From JABDMH01 sp965223165 (lineage in GTDB: Bacteria; Bacteroidota; Bacteroidia; Chitinophagales; Saprospiraceae): a stretch of 64,000 nt of DNA. The stretch is from assembly GCA_965223165.1 (NCBI GenBank), contig CBDCVQ010000018.1, positions 496,001 to 560,000 on the forward strand, in the 5' to 3' direction. The notes under the pieces are model-generated. The model saw nothing but the letters and a program-made list of their open reading frames with translations. It did not search any database and had not been told where the DNA came from. Positions 26,822-35,169 of the stretch are shown one piece after another; the stretch's first letter is position 1; each line of letters begins with the position of its first letter. Both the position numbers and the translations under genes were made by a program.

Positions 26822-28093
26822 ATGAGATTTCAGAAACTGCAAAAGATTCTTGGTCCCGGTCTGCTCATGGCCGGAGCCGCCATTGGCACCTCTCATCTGG
26901 TCCTATCTACGCGAGCCGGTGCCCATCACGGCTTAGTATTCATCTGGATCATATTGATCGCCTTGTTGCTTAAGTATCCGGCTTTCGAGTTTGGTCCGCG
27001 CTATGCTGTGGCGACCGGCCAAAGCCTCCTACGCGCTTATCAGCGACAGGGACGGTGGGCCATCGGCCTATTTACGGTGATCGTCTTCATCAATATGTTT
27101 ACCGTGACAGCTGCTATCGGAGCCACCACAGCAGGACTGTTGAGCAGCATCTTCCAGGTAGCGTTGCCGATGCAGTCATTGGTATTTGTCGTATTGGCAG
27201 GTACCGCGCTAGTCCTGATGGTAGGTAGATATCGGCTACTGGATCAGCTCATCAAGCTGATCACGGTCGTGCTGGTCTTTGCCGTGCTCATCGCCCTGGT
27301 GTCAGTGCTGATCCATGGTCCGGCGGACGTAGCCCCCGATGAATTTGTCCATGGCCCGTCGCTATGGCAAGGCGCTGGCCTAGCCCTGTTGGTAAGCCTG
27401 ATCGGGTTTATGCCGGCGGGCATGGAGGGCTCCACTTTCAATAGTATCTGGACAGTGGTCAAAATCAGGGATACGGGATACCATCCCACGATGAAGGAGG
27501 GGTTGATGGATTTTAACATTGGCTATGCCCTGGCTACCGTGACCGCACTGATATTTCTCGTCATAGGGGCATTTACCGTATATGGTACGGGCACCCTACT
27601 GGAGGGCAATCCCACGGTGTTTTCTAATAAGTTGATCGCGGTCTTCACTACCAAGCTCGGATCGTGGGCATCGCCCGTGATGGCTATCTGTGCCTTTGGA
27701 GCCATCTTTGGCACGCTGATCACCATCATGGATGCCTTCCCACGGACCTTCGTCCACTGTCTCCGGATCTACCGGTTTGCCAATCTGGTCGATGACGATC
27801 AGCAGTTGTCATTCCTGCGGCGCAACTACCTGACGATGCTCCTGGGCGTCATGGCCGGCGCATATATCATCTTCTACTACTTTGGCACTAGCCTGGTCAC
27901 CCTGCTCTACATCGCAACCATCATCTCCTTCCTTACTTCTCCGGTCATCGCCATCCTCAACCATCGGGCCGTGCACAGCTCGGAGATCTCTGCTGCCTAT
28001 CGCCCCAAGCCCTGGCTGAGTGTCCTGTCCGTGGTCGGCATATGCTTTTTGGCCTTATTTGGGCTCTATTATCTGGCGGACCAGCTGTGGTGA
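26822..28093 (+). CDS. Atypical Nramp-family membrane transporter
   Basis: Start MRFQKLQKILG at 26822 gives 423 aa with about 11 membrane segments. Position GPGLLMAGAAIGTSHLVLST corresponds to Nramp TM1, where metal transporters carry DPGN; that motif is absent. TM6, normally MPHN, reads MPAGMEGSTFNS. Without these ligands it is unlikely to carry Mn2+ or Fe2+ and belongs to the divergent Nramp-related group whose substrates are largely unknown. It lies about 190 bp after the aminotransferase and may be the uptake or efflux system for the cluster. Confidence 0.85.
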   Translation: MRFQKLQKILGPGLLMAGAAIGTSHLVLSTRAGAHHGLVFIWIILIALLLKYPAFEFGPRYAVATGQSLLRAYQRQGRWAIGLFTVIVFINMFTVTAAIGATTAGLLSSIFQVALPMQSLVFVVLAGTALVLMVGRYRLLDQLIKLITVVLVFAVLIALVSVLIHGPADVAPDEFVHGPSLWQGAGLALLVSLIGFMPAGMEGSTFNSIWTVVKIRDTGYHPTMKEGLMDFNIGYALATVTALIFLVIGAFTVYGTGTLLEGNPTVFSNKLIAVFTTKLGSWASPVMAICAFGAIFGTLITIMDAFPRTFVHCLRIYRFANLVDDDQQLSFLRRNYLTMLLGVMAGAYIIFYYFGTSLVTLLYIATIISFLTSPVIAILNHRAVHSSEISAAYRPKPWLSVLSVVGICFLALFGLYYLADQLW

Positions 28094-28176
28094 TCGTCTA
28101 TCTGCCTACGGCGCCTTGGGCCAGAATCACCGGCAGCACCAGTAAGCAGCAAAGGGATCTATCGCATTTCCGGAAA

Positions 28177-29181
28177 CTACTCCGGCACGAAGCTCCGGAC
28201 ACTGACCTCGTCCTCGGTAGGAAAGTCGTGTGGAATATCCGTTGTGACTTGGCCCGTCGCCGCCCACTCCACACCTCGCAGCAGACAGGTGATAAAACCC
28301 ACACACTCGACCGAATAGTCCTTGTGCCCCATCGGAGTGTGAAAGATCCGCCCGTCGCCATAGGTAAGGGTGAGCAGCATCGGTTCGTGGCGTCCCGTGC
28401 CCTTGTAGTCTGCTGACGAATAGGCGGTGGCAAGTACCTCCATATTTTGAGCGGGTCCGCGCAGACGATCATACAGTTCGTCCTTGCTGTGGAGCCACTG
28501 TAGGGGCATCCCCTTGGTGATGGGATGATCGGCATTACGGATCGTCACGGTAAACTCATGTTGAGGCCCGTGCGATCCGCCAGCACCCGCCGTCATATCG
28601 CGGACCAGCTCACCGGCATCGTCGTAGTAGACGTATGGGCCATGCTTCTCACTTCGGTCGCCCCAGCCGCCCAGCCCGATCATCTCGTTGTACGCCTTCC
28701 ACTGAGGGAACGAATTGTTGGCTGCATGTACGATGACCAGGCCACCTCCCGATCGCACAAAACTTTCCAATCCTCGCTGGGTCTCCTTCGGCCAAGCAGC
28801 AGCATTCCAGCCAAAATTGCAGATCACGACATCGTAGTTAGAAAACTTAGGCTTGAAATCCGGATCCGGCTTTGGCTCCTCCAACGCTCGCGTTTTGCCG
28901 GCTCCTTTGACGGGAAACTGCCTGATGAGCTCATCTCCCTTCCAGGTGTAAAACGTGCGGTCCACTTCCACGTCAAATTTTCCGGTCTCCACCAGATATT
29001 GACGCATCATATACGTGATCTTGGGCCAATGGTCATGATTGTTTTGCCCATCGACGATCAGCACCTTGATCTTGTTGGCCTGCTGCTCCTTCGAAACGGG
29101 CCAATCACCGGTTGCGGATACGGTTGAAAATAGGGTAAGCATGAGTGCACCTGTTAGTATCATCCCTCGTTCTCTCGTCAT
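28177..29181 (-). CDS. Secreted ThuA-domain protein
   Basis: The 334-aa protein has a signal peptide (probably starting at MILTGALM, seven residues in) and one ThuA domain: IKVLIVDGQNNHDHW, NYDVVICNFGWNAAAW, SFVRSGGGLVIVHAANNSF, ITKGMPLQWLHSKDELY and GDGRIFHTPMGHKDYS. ThuA-type proteins act in disaccharide utilisation, possibly as glycosidase- or oxidoreductase-linked enzymes. It ends convergently 83 bp from the Nramp-like gene and is divergent from the following permease. Confidence 0.92.
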   Translation of the reverse strand: MTRERGMILTGALMLTLFSTVSATGDWPVSKEQQANKIKVLIVDGQNNHDHWPKITYMMRQYLVETGKFDVEVDRTFYTWKGDELIRQFPVKGAGKTRALEEPKPDPDFKPKFSNYDVVICNFGWNAAAWPKETQRGLESFVRSGGGLVIVHAANNSFPQWKAYNEMIGLGGWGDRSEKHGPYVYYDDAGELVRDMTAGAGGSHGPQHEFTVTIRNADHPITKGMPLQWLHSKDELYDRLRGPAQNMEVLATAYSSADYKGTGRHEPMLLTLTYGDGRIFHTPMGHKDYSVECVGFITCLLRGVEWAATGQVTTDIPHDFPTEDEVSVRSFVPE

Positions 29182-29450
29182 GGCAGGATCTATTTGTTCT
29201 GGCTAAAATAGGCTTTCTGGCAATTCCTTTTAGCGGCTGCACCCTGTCAAACGATGTGTCCGCCCCTACTCTGGAGGTATCCGAGGCCAAGGGCTTGCTA
29301 TCTCCGGCGGCCCTATATAAAACAGGCACACCCCACTGACATTTTCGCTGCGCTACAGCCGCCATAAGTCATGACTGGGGGCAACAAGTGCAACCTCTGG
29401 CCATTGATTACGTCTCTAGCATTGACGAAACTTCCATCAAAACGACGGCT

Positions 29451-31826
29451 ATGATCAGAAATTATCTCAAACTGGCACTCCGGAACATTTTCAAGAATCG
29501 GGTCTTCGTACTCATCAATATCCTCGGACTGGGTGTCGCACTGGCCTGCTGCATAGTGGCCTATCTCAATTGGGAGTACAACGCCGCTTTTGATACCTAT
29601 CACAAGAATGCGGATCAGATCTACCGGGTCAACTTCGTGCGTCTGTCGGGTGACACGCCCATTAAAAATGGTAGCAGCCCACTACCGATCGGAAAAAACA
29701 TCGCCACGCGGATCGCTGAAGTAGACCAGGTGGTTCGATATTATCCCACCGGTGGAAGTTTCAAGTTGGAGGGGACCATGTTTGGCACGAATGTGAGTGC
29801 GGTAGACCCTTCCTTCTTTGAGACCTTTACGATCGAGCTACTCGCTGGCGATGCGGGTGCCATCCATGACAAACGTTCGATCTACATCAGTGAGGACCTG
29901 CAGATCAAACACTTTCCGGGCCAGGACCCGCTGGGCAAGATCCTGACCTACATCAACGGCGAAAAGCGGATCGAGTTTCAGGTGGCCGGCGTATTTAAAA
30001 AGCCGCCGCTCAACTCCAGTTTTGTGGCAGATGCCTACTTCCACTTTGACAATGTTCTGGATATCGAGGCGTTTTCGGAGGACAACTGGGCCATTTTTGA
30101 CAACACCTTCGTACGGATCAACGATCCTGCCGATGTAGCCGTCGTAGAGCAACAGCTGGAACAGTTCGTGCAGATTCAGAACGAGGCAAAACCGGACTAC
30201 AAGGTAGATCGCTATTACCTGGACCCCTTTGCCGGGATGGCTGTGCGTGCCGAAAGCGAGGACGTCTGGAATCACTGGACCAACGACTCGCTTCCGACGG
30301 CCGCAGCCCTTACTCCCGCCATCATGGCACTCCTGCTGCTCCTGCTGGCGTGCTTCAACTTCACCAACACCTCCATCGCCATTGCCAATCGCCGAATCAA
30401 GGAGATCGGCATTCGCAAGGTGATGGGTTCCGGCCGCAAACAATTGATTGGCCAGTTTCTGGGTGAAAATATGCTGCTTGCCGGGTTGGCCGTGCTCCTG
30501 GGGATTCTCTTAGCTTTCTTTCTGGTACCTGCCTACAGCGCCATGTGGGTGTTTCTCGACATCCGATTGAATTTTTTCGAGCAACCCGACCTCGTGGTCT
30601 TCATCCTACTCCTCTGGTTGTTCACCGGTCTGGTGGCCGGTAGCTATCCAGCGCTTTATGTGAGTAGCTTTCGGCCCGCCAGCATCTTACGGGGTTCGGT
30701 CAAATTTAGTGGCACAAATTGGTTGACAAGAGTTCTGCTTACACTGCAATACGGGATCTCCTTGATTGCTATCATTTGTGGTTTTGTCTTTGCCAATAAT
30801 GCCAAGTTTCAGGAAGAATATGATTTGGGGTTTGATCCCCATGGTGTTTTGTTTGCCCATGTCAAAGACGAACAGGGCTACCAGGCGCTTAAAAACCAAC
30901 TGCAAGACTACGATGCCATCGAAGCAGTGGCCGGGTCAAGGCATAATCTGACCTACTCGTGGTATACGGATCCGATCAAGGTAGCATCATCGGAGCTGGA
31001 CGTCAGCATATTTGATGTGGGCTCAGGCTACTTGTCCACGGTGGGAGCCACCCTAGTGTCGGGACGAGATTTTCGACCCAACAGTGAAGTGGATCGAGCG
31101 CGCTCCGTGATCGTCAATGAAGAGCTGGTCAAGACTTTGGGATGGGATGATCCCCTGAATCAACGCATTGTGTTGAGAGACACGATTCAACTTTCGGTGG
31201 TGGGGGTCGTCCAGGACATTTACTTCATGGGCGCCTTGTGGAATCCCCTGCGACCCATGCTGATGCGCTGCGCTACCCCGGGAGACTACCGCTACCTCTC
31301 GGTACGTACGCCACAAGAGCGGGCCAAGGAGGTCAAGGCCCTGATGGATGAAAAGTGGGCCAATGTGTTTCCCAATGAGCTCTCTACCGTACGGTTTATG
31401 GATACGGAGAGCACGCAATCTGCCGAGGTCAATGCCAATATCAAAACCCTCTTCCTCTTCCTCGGTGTGGTCGCCTGTATTTTGTCAGCGATTGGGCTTT
31501 TTAGCCTCGTCTCGCTCAATCTCAATAAGCGGATGAAAGAAATCGGTGTGCGTAAGATCCTCGGTGCCAGCGTCAGTCACCTCGCTGCCAAAATGAGCAA
31601 GGAGTTTATCCTCATCTTGGTCATGTCCTTTGCCATCGGCTCGGTCGGTGGACACTTCCTGTCAAGTATGTTGCTGGATAGCATCTGGGCCTACTCTGTA
31701 CCCACAGACCCCACAGTCTTCTTGATCTCCATCTTCCTTTTGCTCTTCATCAGCACCCTGACCATCGGCGGCAAAATATTTCGTGCCGCTTCGGTGGTGC
31801 CGGCAGAGATCATTCGGGATGAGTGA
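29451..31826 (+). CDS. FtsX-like ABC-type permease (MacB periplasmic core plus FtsX domains)
   Basis: Start MIRNYLKLALRNIFKNR at 29451 gives 791 aa. A first TM (VLINILGLGVALACCIV) is followed by a MacB-type periplasmic domain. Three TMs then form FtsX domain 1 (IKEIGIRKVMGSGRKQL), a second periplasmic domain follows, and FtsX domain 2 (MKEIGVRKILGASVSHLA) ends the protein. This 8-TM layout is frequent in Bacteroidota. No ATPase gene is adjacent, so the partner must be elsewhere or absent. The last codon and stop lie inside the first unit of the downstream 17-bp repeat. Confidence 0.92.
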   Translation: MIRNYLKLALRNIFKNRVFVLINILGLGVALACCIVAYLNWEYNAAFDTYHKNADQIYRVNFVRLSGDTPIKNGSSPLPIGKNIATRIAEVDQVVRYYPTGGSFKLEGTMFGTNVSAVDPSFFETFTIELLAGDAGAIHDKRSIYISEDLQIKHFPGQDPLGKILTYINGEKRIEFQVAGVFKKPPLNSSFVADAYFHFDNVLDIEAFSEDNWAIFDNTFVRINDPADVAVVEQQLEQFVQIQNEAKPDYKVDRYYLDPFAGMAVRAESEDVWNHWTNDSLPTAAALTPAIMALLLLLLACFNFTNTSIAIANRRIKEIGIRKVMGSGRKQLIGQFLGENMLLAGLAVLLGILLAFFLVPAYSAMWVFLDIRLNFFEQPDLVVFILLLWLFTGLVAGSYPALYVSSFRPASILRGSVKFSGTNWLTRVLLTLQYGISLIAIICGFVFANNAKFQEEYDLGFDPHGVLFAHVKDEQGYQALKNQLQDYDAIEAVAGSRHNLTYSWYTDPIKVASSELDVSIFDVGSGYLSTVGATLVSGRDFRPNSEVDRARSVIVNEELVKTLGWDDPLNQRIVLRDTIQLSVVGVVQDIYFMGALWNPLRPMLMRCATPGDYRYLSVRTPQERAKEVKALMDEKWANVFPNELSTVRFMDTESTQSAEVNANIKTLFLFLGVVACILSAIGLFSLVSLNLNKRMKEIGVRKILGASVSHLAAKMSKEFILILVMSFAIGSVGGHFLSSMLLDSIWAYSVPTDPTVFLISIFLLLFISTLTIGGKIFRAASVVPAEIIRDE

Positions 31827-31937
31827 GGGGGAGTTTGGAGTGAGCTTGAGTTCCGAGTGAGCTTGAGTTCCGAGTGAGCTGGAGTTCCGAGTGAGCTGGA
31901 GTTTGGAGTGAGCTGGAGTTGGAGTGACTAGCGTAGA
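31821..31937 (+). repeat. 17-bp tandem repeat (about six units)
   Basis: Units begin at 31821, 31838, 31855, 31872, 31889 and 31906 with consensus GAGTGAGCTKGAGTTCC; the first unit includes the TGA stop of the permease gene. The motif is approximately the reverse complement of the CTCAAGTCACTC core of the larger array that follows, so the two blocks together form an inverted arrangement. Confidence 0.9.
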
Positions 31938-31961
31938 GAGTGACTATAGTGAACTAGAGTT

Positions 31962-33298
31962 GTGGACGAGCTCGCGATGAGATGGCCATCTTCCTTCACC
32001 TCAGAGATCCTCCGGATCGAGAGCTCGCATTAAACTCAAGTCACTCTAGCGCACTCTAGCGCACTCAAGTCACTCCATCGTAACGCTAGGCTCTCGACCA
32101 GACTCGCGAGGGGCTTCCTTCACCACAGAGATCTCCCCCGTCGAGAGCTCGCATGAAACTCCAGGCACTCAAGCGCACTCTAGTGCACTCAAGTCACTCC
32201 ATCGTAACGCTAGGCGCTCGACCAGACTCGCGAGGGGCCTCCTTCACCACAGAGACCTCCCCCGTCGAGAGCTCGCATGAAACTCAAGTCACTCAAGCGC
32301 ACTCTAGCGCACTCGAGTCACTCTAGCGTAACGCTAGGCTCTCGACCACACTCGCGAGGGGCTTCCTTCACCACAGAGACCTCACTCGTCGAGAGCTCGC
32401 ATGAAACTCAAGTCACTCAAGCGCACTCTAGCGCACTCAAGTCACTCTAGCGTAACGCTAGGCTCTCGACCAGACTCGCGAGGGGCTTCCTTCTCCACAG
32501 AGACCTCCCCCGTCGAGAGCTCGCATGAAACTCAAGTCACTCTAGCGCACTCTAGTCACTCTAGCGTAACGCTGGGCTCTCGACCAGACTCGCGAGGGGC
32601 TTCCTTCACCACGGAGACCTCCCCCGTCGAGAGCTCGCATGAAACTCAAGTCACTCAAGCGCACTCTAGCGCACTCAAGTCACTCTAGCGTAACGCTAGG
32701 CTCTCGACCAGACTCGCGAGGGGCTTCCTTCTCCACAGAGACCTCCCTCGTCAAGAGCTCGCATGAAACTCAAGTCACTCAAGCGCACTCTAGCGCACTC
32801 GAGTCACTCTAGCGTAACGCTAGGCTCTCGACCAGACTCGCGAGGGGCTTCCTTCACCACGGAGACCTCCCCCGTCGAGAGCTCGCATGAAACTCAAGTC
32901 ACTCAAGCGCACTCAAGTCACTCTAGCGTAACGCTGGGCTCTCGACCAGACTCGCGAGGGGCTTCCTTCACCACGGAGACCTCCCCCGTCGAGAGCTCGC
33001 ATGAAACTCTAGCGCACTCTAGCGCACTCAAGTCACTCTAGCGTAACGCTAGGCTCTCGACCAGACTCGCGAGGGGCTTCCTTCTCCACAGAGACCTCCC
33101 TCGTCAAGAGCTCGCATGAAACTCAAGTCACTCTAGCGCACTCTAGCGCACTCTAGCGCACTCGAGTCACTCTAGCGTAACGCTAGGCTCTCGACCAGAC
33201 TCGCGAGGGGCTTCCTTCTCCACAGAGACCTCCCTCGTCAAGAGCTCGCATGAAACTCAAGTCACTCTAGCGCACTCAAGTCACTCAAGTCACTCCAA
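31962..33298. repeat. Nested tandem repeat array, about 10 units of 114-134 bp
   Basis: Successive CTCTCGACC landmarks occur at 32091, 32215 (variant), 32339, 32463, 32577, 32701, 32825, 32939, 33054 and 33188, giving periods of 124, 124, 124, 114, 124, 124, 114, 115 and 134. Length changes come in steps of about 10, caused by different numbers of decamers of the type CACTCTAGCG or CACTCAAGT. Each unit also has a short palindrome CTAGCG-TAA-CGCTAG, the palindrome CTCGCGAG, and a 9-bp inverted pair GTCGAGAGC/GCTCTCGAC. Frames through the array are low-complexity and not credible genes. The array fills the whole gap from the permease to the sulfatase. Confidence 0.95.
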
Positions 33299-33349
33299 CC
33301 GGGCTCCTTCCATTTACGTATCTTCTCCGGGCATAATCCTACGTCACAT

Positions 33350-35122
33350 ATGATCAAGTACCTAGCCGGCGCCGCTTTGGTGGCTCTTGGACTGTCTTGT
33401 GGAGAGCGATCGCCGGAAGCTGCCGTCCCGCCCCCTCCCAATATCGTGTTGATCTTGACCGATGATCAAGGGTGGGGAGATCTCAGCCACAACGGCAACA
33501 CCAATCTCGCTACCCCACATATTGACCGTCTGGCAGCCAACGGAGTGACCTTCGACCGCTTTTTTGTGTCGCCGGTGTGCTCACCCACCCGGGCGGAGAT
33601 TCTGACCGGAAGGTATGCCGTGCGCGGTGGTGTATACTCGACCTCGGCGGGTGGCGAACGCTTGGATCTGGACGAGGTCACTATCGCGGATATATTGCGC
33701 GAGGCAGGGTATGCCACTGGTGCCTTTGGCAAGTGGCACAATGGCATGCAGTACCCCTATCATCCCAACGGGCGCGGATTTGACGAATTCTATGGGTTTT
33801 GTTCGGGACACTGGGGCAATTACTTCTCTCCCATGCTGGAACACAATGGTGAGATCGTCACCGGCGAAGGATTTGTCATCGACGACTTTACAGACCAGGC
33901 TATGGACTTCATCGAAGCCAATCGAGATCGGCCGTTCTTTGCATACCTGCCCTACAATACACCCCATAGTCCCATGCAGGTCCCGGAAGAATACTGGGCT
34001 CGCTTTGCCGATAAAGAACTGGAACTGCGCCACCGCGAGCCGGAAAAGGAGAATCCGGACCACCTGCGGGCAGCCCTGGCCATGTGCGAAAACATCGATT
34101 GGAATGTCGGCCGCTTGATGGACAAGCTGGATGCACTGTCCCTCTTGGAAAACACGATCGTGCTCTATCTCTCTGACAATGGACCCAATGGCTGGCGGTG
34201 GAATGGGGACATGAAGGGTCGAAAGGGCTCAACCGACGAGGGCGGACTGCGATCCCCTTTGAGCATCCAATGGCGAGGCACGCTGCCCGCAAGCACCCGT
34301 GTTGCTCAAATTGCCAGTTCGCTGGATCTGCTGCCCACCCTGCTGGATCTGGCAAACAATTCCTACGACCATCTTAAGGCTCTAGATGGTATCAGTCTCC
34401 GTCCCCTCCTATTGGATGCCGAAGCCGAGTGGGCTGATCGCACCATCGTCAGTCACTGGCGTGGTCGAACCTCTGTGCGGAGTCAACGATACCGGCTAGA
34501 CCATCAGAATGCCCTGTTTGACATGGTGGCCGATCCCGGACAAAGGGAAGACGTGGCGGCGAAATATCCTTCCGTCCATACGGCCCTGCAGCAAGTCAAA
34601 GATGAATGGGCCCAACAAGTGCTGGTCGAACTACCTGATGACGACCTGCGGACTTTTCCGGTGGGCCACCCGGACTTTGCGGTGACGCAAATCCCGGCCC
34701 GCGATGGCCAAGCCCATGGCGGGGTCAAACGGTCAAATCGTTTTCCCAATTGTACGTTCTTCACAAACTGGACGGAGATCGCGGACAAGATCACCTGGGA
34801 TGTGGAGGTGATCCAACCTGGAGACTTTGAGGTAACCATCTACTACACTTGCCCTGCCAAAGATGTGGGAGCCACCTTTGCCTTGTCGGCCGGTCAGCAA
34901 TCGATCACTGCCAGGATCACGGATGCGCATGATCCACCCCTCACCGGCATGGAGCACGATCGGGATGCACGTATCGAATCCTATGTAAAGGACTTTAAAC
35001 CCTTGAACCTAGGGCAGATATCCCTCCAGCAGGGCGTCCAGATCTTGTCACTACAGGCCACAGACATCCCCGGAGACCAGGTCATGGATTTTCGGTTGAT
35101 GCTGCTGCGCAGGGTGAGTTGA
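33350..35122 (+). CDS. Family S1 sulfatase (secreted lipoprotein)
   Basis: The 590-aa protein has a lipoprotein signal (ALVALGLSC), metal-binding NIVLILTDDQGWGD and the formylglycine motif CSPTRAEILTGR with Cys77 as the modified residue. GKWHNG and LSDNGPNG are the other catalytic landmarks. The C-terminal ~120 residues (after FAVTQIPARDGQ) form an extra beta-rich domain, absent from minimal sulfatases, possibly substrate- or cell-surface binding. It removes sulfate from a polysaccharide or glycan. No sulfatase-maturing enzyme is in the window. The start lies directly after the tandem array, so its promoter must be within or just after the last unit. Confidence 0.95.
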   Translation: MIKYLAGAALVALGLSCGERSPEAAVPPPPNIVLILTDDQGWGDLSHNGNTNLATPHIDRLAANGVTFDRFFVSPVCSPTRAEILTGRYAVRGGVYSTSAGGERLDLDEVTIADILREAGYATGAFGKWHNGMQYPYHPNGRGFDEFYGFCSGHWGNYFSPMLEHNGEIVTGEGFVIDDFTDQAMDFIEANRDRPFFAYLPYNTPHSPMQVPEEYWARFADKELELRHREPEKENPDHLRAALAMCENIDWNVGRLMDKLDALSLLENTIVLYLSDNGPNGWRWNGDMKGRKGSTDEGGLRSPLSIQWRGTLPASTRVAQIASSLDLLPTLLDLANNSYDHLKALDGISLRPLLLDAEAEWADRTIVSHWRGRTSVRSQRYRLDHQNALFDMVADPGQREDVAAKYPSVHTALQQVKDEWAQQVLVELPDDDLRTFPVGHPDFAVTQIPARDGQAHGGVKRSNRFPNCTFFTNWTEIADKITWDVEVIQPGDFEVTIYYTCPAKDVGATFALSAGQQSITARITDAHDPPLTGMEHDRDARIESYVKDFKPLNLGQISLQQGVQILSLQATDIPGDQVMDFRLMLLRRVS

Positions 35123-35169
35123 TCGATAGACAGGACACATCATACAGAGCGTAGAGGCTACAAGCTGAC

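Noticed and set aside
32401..33041. Two open frames (about 95 and 92 codons) through the tandem array
   Set aside because: They repeat the same low-complexity peptide, exist only because some units lack stops, and most unit lengths (124, 134) are not multiples of three, so no frame is maintained along the array.
31962..33298. CRISPR array
   Set aside because: The whole unit is repeated, with no unique spacers and no cas genes nearby; periods vary in 10-bp steps.
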